Below are positions 14,601 through 26,600 of a stretch of 64,000 bases of DNA, one piece after another. A program made the position numbers and the translations under genes. The stretch's first letter is position 1. Every line of letters starts with the position of its first letter. Source of the DNA: Alisma plantago-aquatica (Eukaryota > Streptophyta > Magnoliopsida > Alismatales > Alismataceae); contig OY856410.1 in assembly GCA_963693085.1 (NCBI GenBank), forward strand, positions 1,393,172,363 through 1,393,236,362. The letters are read 5' to 3'. The notes beneath the pieces were generated by a model. It was not told the DNA's origin, made no database searches, and worked only from the letters and a program-made list of their open reading frames with translations.

Positions 14601-17600
14601 TGGATGATGGCATTATTAAAAATGTTTTAATGAAGGCAGAAAAGGCATCTTTTTAGTTAAGGCATCAATATAAAACACAACCACCAACAATTACACAAAG
14701 TAAACTTGAAATTGATGTGCAACATACTCGTATCAAGGTGCCCATACAATCTAGGAAAAAAATTCCACGCTTATAGATAAGGTTTGAGCTTTATTTTATC
14801 ACAATTAACTTACATATATACTGCTATATGAATGTAAACAGAGTTGCCGCAATGCTGCGTGCAATGCAGCATGAGGAGAGGCAATGTGCCTTCTCCCTTT
14901 TTATTAATAAGAGAAGTTGGGGAATTTACATAGAGGTCCAACATGATATATAAATTACAAAATAGAATAAACAGCTGAATATAATGATATATATTAACAC
15001 TCCCCCTCAAGCTGGAGCGTACACATCGTGTATGCCCAGCTTCTTGCAAAAACTCTAAAATGCTGCTGGACTCAATGGCTTTGTGAGAACATCTGCAAGT
15101 TGATCTTCAGATTTGACATGTGGAGTCACAACAGTCCCATTCTTGATTTGATCTCTAATAAAGTGACAGTCAACCTCTATGTGCTTAGTACGTTCATGGA
15201 AGACTGGGTTCTTGGCAATGTAGATAGCAGCTTGATTGTCACATTTGAGTTCTATAGGAGACAAAACATGAATCTTTAATTTAGAAAGTACAGATCGAAC
15301 CCATTGCAACTCGCAACATGCATGTGCCATTGCTCTATACTTAGATTCCGTGCTAGATCTTGCCACAACATTCTGCTTTTTGCTTTTCCAGATAATAAGA
15401 TAATTCCCTAGAAACGTGCAATATCCAGACGTAGACCTCCTGTCATTCAGATTACCAGCCCAATCTGCATCTGCATAACCAGTTAGAGACAGAGTGGATA
15501 CATGGGTCTTCGGCCTATAATAAGTGATTCCCTTACCAGGCGCACCTTTCAGATATCTCAGAATACGACAGACTGATGTCCAATGAGACTGTTGTGGTGA
15601 GCTCATATGCTGACTCACCACTCCTACAACAAAGGAAATGTTAGGACGTGTAACTGTTAGATATATCAGTTTACCAATAATTTTCCTGTAATATCCTGGA
15701 TCTGGATAATCAGTATTATCGGTCATCTCATGAGGGGTGTCAGGACATGATGTACGATGTATCATCCCAACAGAAGTACAAAAATCAGCCATAACATTTT
15801 GAACATACTCCAATGCATTATCAGATTGAAGAATTTTAATATTGCAATCAAATTGGACTTTTATTTCTTGATGAAAATGCTTGACAATGGATAGCACAGA
15901 CTCTCGATTTTTCAACAAATAAATCCATGTCATACACGAAAAATCATCCACAAAGGAAATAAAATAACGAAAACCATTATAACTATGGTCTTTTACAGGA
16001 CCCCAAACATCACTGTGGACCAACTCAAAAGGACAAGACACCTGTTTATTGACACGACCAGGATAAGACATTCATGATGTTTCCCCAGTTGACAAGACTG
16101 ACACTCTAAAGAAGACACTTGAGGCAACTCAGGGTCTAACTTCCTCAAGCTCTCTAATGAAGGATGTCCATATCTGTAGTGCCACAGTAAGGGAGAACCA
16201 CTCAAAAGGATAGCTGGAGCATGAGCAGATACTTGGCAAGGCAGACTGTCACCGTGGAAGAGATAGAGATCACCTTTCCTAGGCCCCTCACCAATCGTTC
16301 TCATACTCTTGAGATCTTGTAATACAAAACAAGAAGGTCCAAAAGTTACCGTACATTTCACAGTATCAAATTATCAATCAATTTAGCAACAGAGAGAAGA
16401 TTAAATGGAAATGCAGGCACATAATGTACGGATTTAAGATCAATTTTAGGAATCAGGGAAACATATCCACTGGCTAACACTCTCGTCACTGAACCATCTG
16501 CTATTGTTACAGATCTGTGAGGAATATGTGAGTCAGTAGAATGTAGTAGTCTCATACCAGTCATATGTTGTGACACTCTAGAGTCAACCACCCATGAAGA
16601 AATAGAACCAGAAGCCAAGAAAGAGGTAGCCTAATTACCAGTGGTGGGCGTCAAGTTGGCTGAAGAAGATGACCCCAAACTCAGATGCTGGGTAGCCAAA
16701 ATATATCTATCATATTCCTCCTTGGTGAGTGTGATGCCAGAAGAACCAGAACTCGAAACAGGAGGCTCAAAAGACTCAGTAGTGGTGGCATAGTTTGCTG
16801 CTCCCACAGGTGGTGCAACAGGTCTACCATGCTTCTTCCAACATTTCTCAACCGTGTGTCTAGGTTTGTCACAGAAAGTGCACTTAGGACGAGTGCCTCG
16901 TCCTCGTCCCATACCTGTCCGTCAGCCTTTCACTGCAGCAACTACAGAAGCATGAGAATCTCCAGGAGATAAGACAGTTGTAGGATCAACAGGTTCAAAA
17001 TTTGCCTGTAAAATCCTTAAGTAAGCTTCTTCCTAGCTGAAAAGTTTATCAGTAGCTAGGATGACGCTGCGGGCTGAACTGCATGAAGAACTCAGACCAA
17101 ATAAGAACTTTGCTGTAATCAAGTCATCTCTGTCTTTGACTTGTTCCTGGAAAGTTACCGGATGATAGAAGCTCAACTCTTGTGCAATACCTTGGATCAC
17201 TCCAAAGTATTCTTCTAAAGACCTGTCGTTCTGCAAAGAGGTGGTCATATATCATGAACTGACGAAGAACATTCTTTTCTTGAGAATAATATTTCTTTAC
17301 TACGTCCCATATCTCTTTGGCAGTAGTGTAGAACATGAACCTAGAGGCACTCCAAGGTTCCATGCTCCCTCACAGCCATGTCTTCATCAGACTATTATGA
17401 CGCTTCCATTCAGCATAGCCTTTGTCAGTAGACACAGGAGGATCAGAATCAACATGTCTCGCCTTGTCTCGTGACTCCAACACTGTATGGACAAAATTCA
17501 TCCATAAGAGATAATACTTCCCGTTCAGCTTGATGGAGGGAATATGTGACATCTCACTATAGATGGTAGACGCTTTGGTGTCCTCCATGATTCAACGAGA

Positions 17601-20600
17601 AGAAGAGTGACCGATTGATACACATCACAGGAAGATTTGAGTGACGGAGAGATACACGTCACATCAAAGAATTAGATGTGTATCTGACGCATCCACAACC
17701 CTAAACGGAAGTTCCCTAATCACACATGGAGGATTATGTATTTTCTACGTAACGACGAACCCTTTGGTTTGGGATTTAGAAATCCGTTGGATCAACCGAA
17801 GGACCCGACGATTCGGAGAGAGGGGCTGCGACGTGCCTGCTGCGCCTGCCCCATGCTGCGGCTGCTGTGCCCGCCTGGGTCGGTGGCAGCTGGTTTCCGG
17901 CGGCGGGCTAGTGGCAGCTGGTGACGGTGCTGGCGGCGGCTACGGGAGAGTAGGGTTAGGTCACCTGCTCTGATACCATGTAAACAGAGTTGCCGCAATG
18001 CTGCGTGCAATGCAGTGTGAGGAGAGGCAATGTGCCTTCTCCCTTTTTATTAATAAGAGAAGTTGGAGAATTTACATAGAGGTCCAAGAGGATATATAAA
18101 TTACAAAATAGGATAAACAGCTGAATATAATGAAATATATTAACAGTGAGTAGATTAATAATTGACTTGACATGAAACATGCATAAATATATATATGCTA
18201 ATTACACCATGATTTTTTTGTTAAAAAAAGAAAAAATCTGATTGTTAATTACACAAGTATGTTACATGATGTCAATTTTTTTGGATGCATGGGTTCGTGC
18301 TGTGCTAAAAAATAGCATGTAGCTAAAGCTACTTTTAATATTGGCATATGTTAGTATTGATAATTACTAAACACAAATTGCTGTAATTTTCTGGTGTATG
18401 TTGCCTTCTAGATAATCAATTAATATACCGTTTCCTTACCTCTTTATATCTAATTATCAGTAGGGCATGGGCATTGAGTTTATATAATGGACAAGAGAGC
18501 CTCTAGTATAAGTAATATGATCTTAACATTGCATATGAAGCTTTTAATTAGGATAACATATTTAGAACACAGAAACTGCTGGTACTACCCTTGTCAGCGA
18601 GGTCCCTATGAAGGCACTAGGGCCTTTTGAGAGTTGTACTGGTCAACTTATATAGACATAAATCATTAATACAAATCTAGGACCTTTGAAAGATACACAT
18701 GAACACCTAAATTTGTCGCATAATTCATAATAACCGACCTCACATGCTCCAAATCCATGGCATCCAACACGGTTGAGCCAGATGGCCCTCCATGCCCCCT
18801 AGCTATGTGCCTTAATAGGTATATGTTCACAGCTGAGAAATTAGAAGATAGAACCTATAATTCTCTATTTATAATCATGTTTCAAATAATGATGTGGTTG
18901 AGCCAAAAAGTGGTGACACAAATGGAGTCTTGCTAAGGTGATGTGCATTTGTTGCTGGTTGATTGTTGCATTTTGTCGTTAAAGATGTTTTCAAATTCTT
19001 CAATAATGAAGACTGATTGAGTTCTTTGTATGGACATAGAGTAGTGTAGAAAACCATACTGATCTTGGCCATGATATGAAAAGCAATGTGCGATATCTGT
19101 TCAGCCAGGGTGCTGCATAGAGTATATGTGGAATGCGGGAGCATATGTGGGACATATGTGGTTTTGTATTTTTAATGAAATTACTTATACATGAGCGTAA
19201 GACTATATATTTAGAAGATAAAATATTACCCATATAATATAAACATCATCATCATCATCATGTAAGCCTCAATTCCAACCATGTTGGGGTCGACTACATG
19301 GATTCTTCTTTTACAATCACCTATGTTATGGAACCCAGGTTAGTTTAGGCCTGCCCCTTCTTCTTTAAATTGTGATGGACTCAATAACATTCCTACGCAC
19401 AACTTGTCCTCAATGCTTTCCATCCCCACTTTGTGTCTAATATAGTCATTTTTCATGTGATCCTTTCTTGTCTTCTCCATAGTTGTATAGGCGCCTTAGG
19501 TGGCCACATGGCCTCTAAAACCTGGGCGCCCAGCCTAACTAGGCTGCTGGGCGGGCTGGCGGTCGCCTATGCGGGCGCCTAGGCGCGTGTCGGGCCTAAA
19601 ATCTAGGGTATTTTTTCATTTATTTTTTGATATTTATTCGTTCTCAATCTTTCCTCCTGCTTTTCTTTTCCTTTACATCTCCATCAAGCAACAAAGTCGC
19701 TGCAAATGTTGCTATGCTATGAAGTTGCTGTTGCTGTACTATTATTATATTATCCATTTACTGCAGCTCCACTTACAGATTTACTATGTACTACAATGAT
19801 TTTTTCTTTATTCAATTTCATCCTCCTATAATTTGTTTATAAATTTCTTGTATGAAGTTACGCACATCAAGGAACGAGGTATCCGATACCGATGTCGGTT
19901 TGATAGCCTGGAAATAGGTATTTAATTGACAGATGCAATCCTGGCCGTCTCGATGCCAAAATGAACAAATTAAATCATGAAGTCTTGTAAGTGTAATCTC
20001 TACACCTAAATGCATCATTTTATGCAATAAAATTCCATACTAGGTATGTGGGGGTAGGGGGTCCATCATGTGGGAGGTAAGGAGTCTGTCCTATTGTTTA
20101 GGGATTTTGATGAAGGATTTCGATGACAAAATTTAGGAATTAAGATTTAGAATTTTACTAGCACAATCTATTAACTTAAATATACACACACTTATATAAC
20201 GATATCCAATAAACAACACACTAATAACATAGTAACATACTAACTCATATCCATACTTGTTAAGGCGGCAAGGCGGCACGACGTTGGGGCTGGACTCCTT
20301 GCACCAAGGCGTCGCCTAAGCGACCTTTAAAAAAAATAATTTATGTATATATACATGTGTCATGGTTTTTCCCCACTCATATACACACATTGTATAGTTA
20401 TATATGTAGTTATCTACAAATTTATGGTCGATCTCCCCATATATATATTTTATTGTCTGAAAAAATAACCAATTACATTTCTAATATATTATCATTGACA
20501 ATAATGTCAAGGACACGAAAAAAATTATTATAAAGAATGTAAGTGAGTGATCAACAAATTAATATATATTTATTGTCATACATAGCTACAAGTATTAAGC

Positions 20601-23600
20601 AATGTAATCACTATCCTTCATAGCATAGCTACTTAATACAATCTGAATTGAAGGTGCAAACTAAGAAAAATCAAATGTGTACTAAGAGTATTAGATCCAG
20701 TCAAACAAAAAAAGAGTATTAGATCCAGTTAAACCCAAAAAAGAGTATTAGATCCAATTAAAAGTGATATTTGGCACATAAAATAGGCAACACTATTAAT
20801 TTTGAACATTGGTGTAGCCATATCAAACATTAAAATAAGTGAATATACAACCAGACCCACAAAACTAGGTCATTGTAGCATTATAAATATAGCGTCCTCG
20901 CCTAGGCGTAGCCTTGGGACGCCTTGCCGCTTAGCCGGCCGCCTAGGCGCGCCTAGGTGAGCGCCTTGACAAGTATGCTCATATCAGTTGTATGATAGGC
21001 ATCACGCTGGTATTTTGACAATATTGAGTTGATATGGTTGACATATTGCTCTCGTGACATGTACATTAATATGTAAGCTTGGTTATATGAAGGTACAGAT
21101 CATGTACAATACTACATAAGTATATTACTCGTTTCTATTATGTAAACAAACACAATATTTTTAGAATTTCATTTTTAAAATAAGCTTAAAAATACTCTAG
21201 AAAATAATAACTATTGAGCTATATTGTTGTACTTTTATTTATTGTTTTCTTATTTTTACTTATCCTTTAACATGGGTCTTTGTATGAAGAGGCCCATTAG
21301 GGTTTTTTGTTTGCTTTCCTGTACAAACTCCTATTTATAGGAGTGAGGTTTCTCTTTTCTAAAATATAGAAAGACGACACTTTCATATGGTATCAGAGCA
21401 GGATACCTAGTTCTGTTCTCCACTAGCTACTGCCGCCGCCTTCTCGCTCTCTTTCCCTCCACCAGTCGTCGCCTCCGCTAGCTTCCTCCGTCTTCACTAT
21501 GCTACTGATCACGCCTAAGGGATCTACTCCCTCTCTAACCTTATCCTCTTCTCCAACAAGAGGATCTAGGGACATGGCCTACGGTCTTTCCAATGGTCTT
21601 ATGCCTTGAAGACTGCTGTTTGGAAAATCGTTTGACAAATAAGTGTGGTCATCTATGACCGCCTATTATAGGGCTATATCCATTTTATTATTGATATGAT
21701 TAGATCTACCCAATATATCACTCTTCTTCTTGGTGAACCATATTATTTGCCAACTATTCTGGGTCCTTTTGTGACCGTTCTATTGGTTTGTTGCCGCCCT
21801 GCATTACGTGGACACGCCGTGTATCTGTCTCACACGCTGTGTCTCTCCGACGAACTACCTACTCCTGCTGTCAGATACTGCCCTTGCATGACATGGCCAT
21901 GCCGTGTTTCTTCGGCAAACTAACTACTGCTGCTGCCAGACACGCTGTGTATCTTTCTGCACACGTCGTGTCCCTACCTCTAAGAACTACATGTTGCTAT
22001 TTTTTTTCACACGACGTATTGCCTTATCAACACGACGTGTCACTGGTTCTGGACAACTCTGTCAATTTTGCACACGTCGTGTTTGTTTCAGACACACCGT
22101 GTCCCTGTATATGTCGACTTCTGTCAACTACTACTGTTCTATACTTTGGAATCATGGCTTCATCTTCTTCTGAAACCCTTGAGACACATGCTAGATGTGC
22201 AACTTCTGTCAAGTTCACCGGATCCAACTATATTTTATGGGCACAATATTTTAAATTTATGCTCACTGCTTGGGTAAGCTTGAGCATCTCACCGAAGTCC
22301 CTCCTAAAGATGAAATGACTGACAAAAAAGAAAGCCGAGTATAAGAAATGGGCTGAGTGACTCTCACGTCATCTCTTGGATTCTAAATAGTTGTGAATCC
22401 CATGTATCTACCAATGGAGGTTAATCGACCGGTTATTCAGCCAAGCAGCCACATATGCAGCCCATGATCGCTTATTGGATCAAACTTATTCGGCCAAGTG
22501 GCTGTATATGCGACTCGTGATCGCTTATTGGATCAGTCTTATTGGGTGACCGTTTAGGCATCGTTGAAGTATATGTGGTCGAGCAGATCTATTTTTGAAA
22601 CAATGATAGGACACAAAGGAACATAAAATCTAAGTGGCATAGTTGATTGGAATTTCTTTGAAACATTGAACTCCGACTCTTAGGAAATACAACCCCCAAT
22701 AGGTTGAGTTCGTGTAAACTTCTTAGCAAAAACTAGGCAGTCGACGAAGTTGACTTTGGACAATAAGGTTTCGTCACAACTCCCATGAAGTTGTAGTGAA
22801 ATTGTGAAGTTGGCGAAGACATTTCACAACTTCCTTGACTTTAGGTTAAACTATGCTTTATGTCAATTGTGAAGAAACCTATTGTCCCACACATTGTACT
22901 AAACATCCTCGACATCTGGCAATTAATCCTCGATGTTACATATGTCTATGCCTGCCAATGATCGATGTCAATGTCGAAACCTAGTAAACTTCCATGCTCC
23001 ACTGATTGCCTATTTGTTGACGTGTGCCAATGAATTCAGCCTAGTTGGTGATGAAATCAACCCTGCTAGCTCAAAACCTCCCATCTTCTCGATGATCTTT
23101 GAAGTACTTATTGTTGCACACATAGTGAAGGCATAAACGAACTTGTAGGACCATTTTTAACTCGAGATGACCATTTCCTTGGTTTCTGACTAGAGAGTAA
23201 TAATAAGTTCTATGGAAAGACGATAGATGGGGAAATCCCCGTACGTGTAGGTTTTTCTTTTTATAGAAGGGGCAACCCCCTTTCCTATAAATAGGATAAA
23301 GGGGGAAACATACAAACACAAGACTAAACCCTAATGGGTCAATACAAAATTGGGCCCGTATACAAATTGACAAAACAACTTAAGTAAATAGACTCTTAAC
23401 ACTCCCATTCCTCTACTAGATTTATTGGAAAGGGTTTAGGATTTAGACTTGGTCAAAAAATAATGGGATCCGATTATCATTGGGTACAATATGTATATGA
23501 GGGGTCGTACAAGTATTGAGGAGGTAGGCAAAAAAGATACGTAGGACTGGAAAGGGTGGGGGTTAGAGAACAAAAGACAAATGAAAGTACTGAAAAAGGA

Positions 23601-26600
23601 AGATAACTGTTGCTGGTAAGGACAAAAAAGGGACTCGCCATGTCTAGATACCTTCGCCATGTAAAAGGATCATTGTAGATGGTGAAGCATGCCAAGTTAT
23701 AGCAGTAGTAGCAGTTGACACGACACGTCGGTGAAGAGACACATCGTGTTGCACATTAGTGGATGCACATTATAGCAGTAGTCAATGCAGACAAGAAGCA
23801 AGCGACACACTGTGTCATTGAACGACATGGCATGTTAGTTGACAAGAAACAGGCGACACGCCGTGTCGTTGTACGACATGCCGTGTTAGTTGACAGACAG
23901 TAATCAACAGTAGAAGGGGACACACCGTGTCAGTAAGGAGACACGCCGTGTCTGATATCACAACAACAAAAGTCAGCGCCAACAAGAAGCAAGCGCCATG
24001 CCGTGTCGTGCAATGACATGCCGTGTCAGTTGAAGAATCTCAAGGCAGAACACAAGTGACATATTGTCTCTTTAGGCGACATGCTGTGTAATAGTGCTGG
24101 TAACATGCCGTGTCAAGAAGCGATACGCTGTGTCATCGCGGGAAAATTTTGTGAACGAAGCAGATCTCCGCTAACACGTCGTGTCCAGCAACGGCACGCC
24201 ATGTTAGCGGCTAATAGTAGCAGAAAAACCCCAGAGACAACAACAAAAGTAGGGAAAATCCTTTCGAATCTCCACCGCAGCAATATAGGGATGATTTGTC
24301 CCCAATATCAGTAGAAAAGGAAGACCTTTATCCAAAAGATCTCTATTAGAATATTAGGCTACTTAGTTAATATGTTAATTGGTCTATTGTTTTCATGGGC
24401 CTGTTGCCCACAACCCATTAGGGTTCAATCCGCGTCCTTTGTGCTTCCTTGTAATTGCCTCCTCTCCTATATATAGGATAGGGGTGTACATATCAATACA
24501 ACAACGAATACACTTCCTCACAATCTCAAAGGTGGCGACATGGGTGAGATCGGCGACGAAGTAGATAATGGCGGTGTAGATCTGTAATGATGGCGGCGAA
24601 TAGGATAGAGGCGGCTCCATTAGCAAGCAAGATTGACGGAGGCATGACTGCCCTTGTAGAACTGGTCCAATAACTTTAAAGGATGATTTTTGTGCAAGAT
24701 GGAGACGGCTTCAAGGAGACGACTCCAAGAAAAAGCAAGGATGAGAGATCTCTGCTGGCAGCCAGAGCAACACCTAGTGGCGCCCCCAACAAGGGTAGGC
24801 ATCTCTCCTTTGCATTCTCTTTCTCTTAGGGTTGGAGGTGGCACAGGAAAGCCTGCTCTAATATCATCTGCGAAGTCAATATCATTGAGAAATCCCCTTA
24901 CATGTAGGTTTTTCTTATTTATAGAAGGGGCAGCCCCCCCCTCTTTCCTATGAATAATATAAGGGTGAAGCATACATACACAAGACTAAACCCTAATGGG
25001 CCAATACACAATTGGGCCCATATTACAAATAGACTAAACAACTTAAATAAATAGACTGTACAACTTAAGTAAATAGACTCTCTAACAAATTTATTCCTCT
25101 ACTATATTTTCACAAGTTTTGCAAAATTTGGTGTAGACTTAATACCATTTCAGCTCTCATATTGTATTAATTCTAGAATGTGATCCAATTGTGATTTTTG
25201 TTGTGTGATGGAATTTGGCATAAAATATCAATTTTTTGTTGATACAAAACACCACGTATATAGAACAATTTTAAGTTCTAACATTTTGTTTAGAAGATTA
25301 TAGATGGAGTATGTGTTTACCTAAATTTGATGTTTTATTCCAAATTCTATCACAATCTCACTATCTTTTAGCTTATTTTCTGTCCAAGTGTTAGTCCGCA
25401 AATTTCTCAAAGATTCCTTACATTTTCCACAAACTTCCACTTCCATGCCTGTCTAAGTTGACACGAAGACGTCTTGTACATTTCCATGTGATTGCGTTTC
25501 TACATATCTAAACCTATATGGATGGCTATATTTAAACATTTATATTGTTTTAAGCTAGAGCTTTGATGAAATCTATCAATTTTCATCATGAAATCACTAT
25601 TGTTAGCTTAATTTTTGTCAAAGATGCGTTGAAGTTTAGTTGTAAAAATCCTTGAAGATTCCTCGATGTTTCCACAAACTTCCACTTCCACACTTATCGA
25701 AGTCGACCAGAACTCGATGTCCTGTTCCATAGTCCCACATTTTCTTTGCGTCATACTTGTGATTTTGCCTATGTTTGCCATAAAAAATGGAAAATAGAAG
25801 AGATGATGATTGTGTGTTACTTCCATTAAAAATATTTATCTCGATATTCATAAAAATAATCACTACATTTATTTAACTATTGACTAGACATAGGCTAAGA
25901 TATCCGTTCTCATTTATCAAAGTTACATATCGCTTATATCAACAATCCCCACAAATATAGCTCGTTTATATATGTTTGTATGCTGCATGAAATGTTTTAA
26001 AAAACGTTAAGCGGTAAGCGTGCGGACATCACCTTGTCACTGGTTAAGTGGTAAGCAGGGGATTTTAAAAAAAAACAGGTTTGTAGTTTCCTATATAATT
26101 TTATACAAAATTACACACATGTATATATTTTACTTTTTGGAACATTTATATATATCTTAAGATTCTTAACACTATACCCAACAATATAAAACACCCGATT
26201 GTTCTATTTGCTAAACAGGATACAATACATTTATCTTGGATATCTTACTTACTGTTATATATGGATATCATCAATTAGTTAATCTATTATTTGTTTTGTT
26301 CGGATCGTTGGGATAAGTATATTCTAAGTTACACGTTGACATACAACACCTATAAATTACAATACTTTTATTCTGTTTATAACTGCATATGAGTTTGGTT
26401 AATTGGTATCTTTTCTGGATTCTTGGTTTAATGTACTAAGTGACAATTTCTTCTCAACTATAGGAAGAAGGTGAATCTCTTGTTTCTGGTTTGTTGAAAA
26501 GCTTAATGAAAAGTGAAAAATATGGGGAACGCCGAGGGGCTGCTTTTGGTCTTGCTGGCGTAGTTAAAGGGTTTAGAATATCTTCCATAAAGAAATATGG

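Larger units (their letters stand above)
14833..18145 (-). mobile_element. Copia LTR retrotransposon, internally deleted
   Basis: 3313 bp, transcribed leftward. The two 167-bp LTRs differ at 7 sites (about 96 percent identity). The primer site TGGTATCAGAGC (plant initiator Met-tRNA type) lies at 17967-17978 and a polypurine tract at 15000-15015. Gene order gag, protease, integrase, RNase H marks Copia. The reverse-transcriptase core is deleted and frames are broken, so it cannot be autonomous. Flanks ATGAA and GTGAG match at only 3 of 5 positions. Confidence 0.95.
21225..22400 (+). mobile_element. 5' part of a Copia-like LTR element with leader palindrome array
   Basis: A probable LTR at about 21225-21386 (CCTATTTATAGGAG promoter-like box) is followed by TGGTATCAGAGCAGG at 21389, then a leader with the palindrome array, then a gag start. 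The 3' half is not recognisable. Confidence 0.8.
14351..26463 (+). other. Intron 14, 12.1 kb
   Basis: The largest intron. It contains the Copia derivative (14833-18145), a LINE tail (19243-19482), a broken CATAGTTG element end (19482-19610), the TIR element 20252-20977, a plus-strand LTR element 5' part (21225-22400), a minus-strand related element (23211-25087), ACTTCG-family pieces (25420-25740) and a CCGCTT-family fragment (25994-26380). 18150-18870, 19620-20240 and 22400-23190 show nothing I can name; 22400-22560 has a short imperfect tandem repeat. Confidence 0.7.

Noticed and set aside
21788..22318. 176-codon open frame spanning palindrome array 1 and gag start
   Set aside because: Tempting as an N-terminally extended gag with repeated His-x-Val, but several palindromes fall out of phase, arrays 2 and 3 have no such frame, and the likely gag start is the ATG at 22154.
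21812..24200. CRISPR-like array
   Set aside because: Repeats are short dyads with irregular 10-100 bp spacing and many mismatches, inside plant retroelements.
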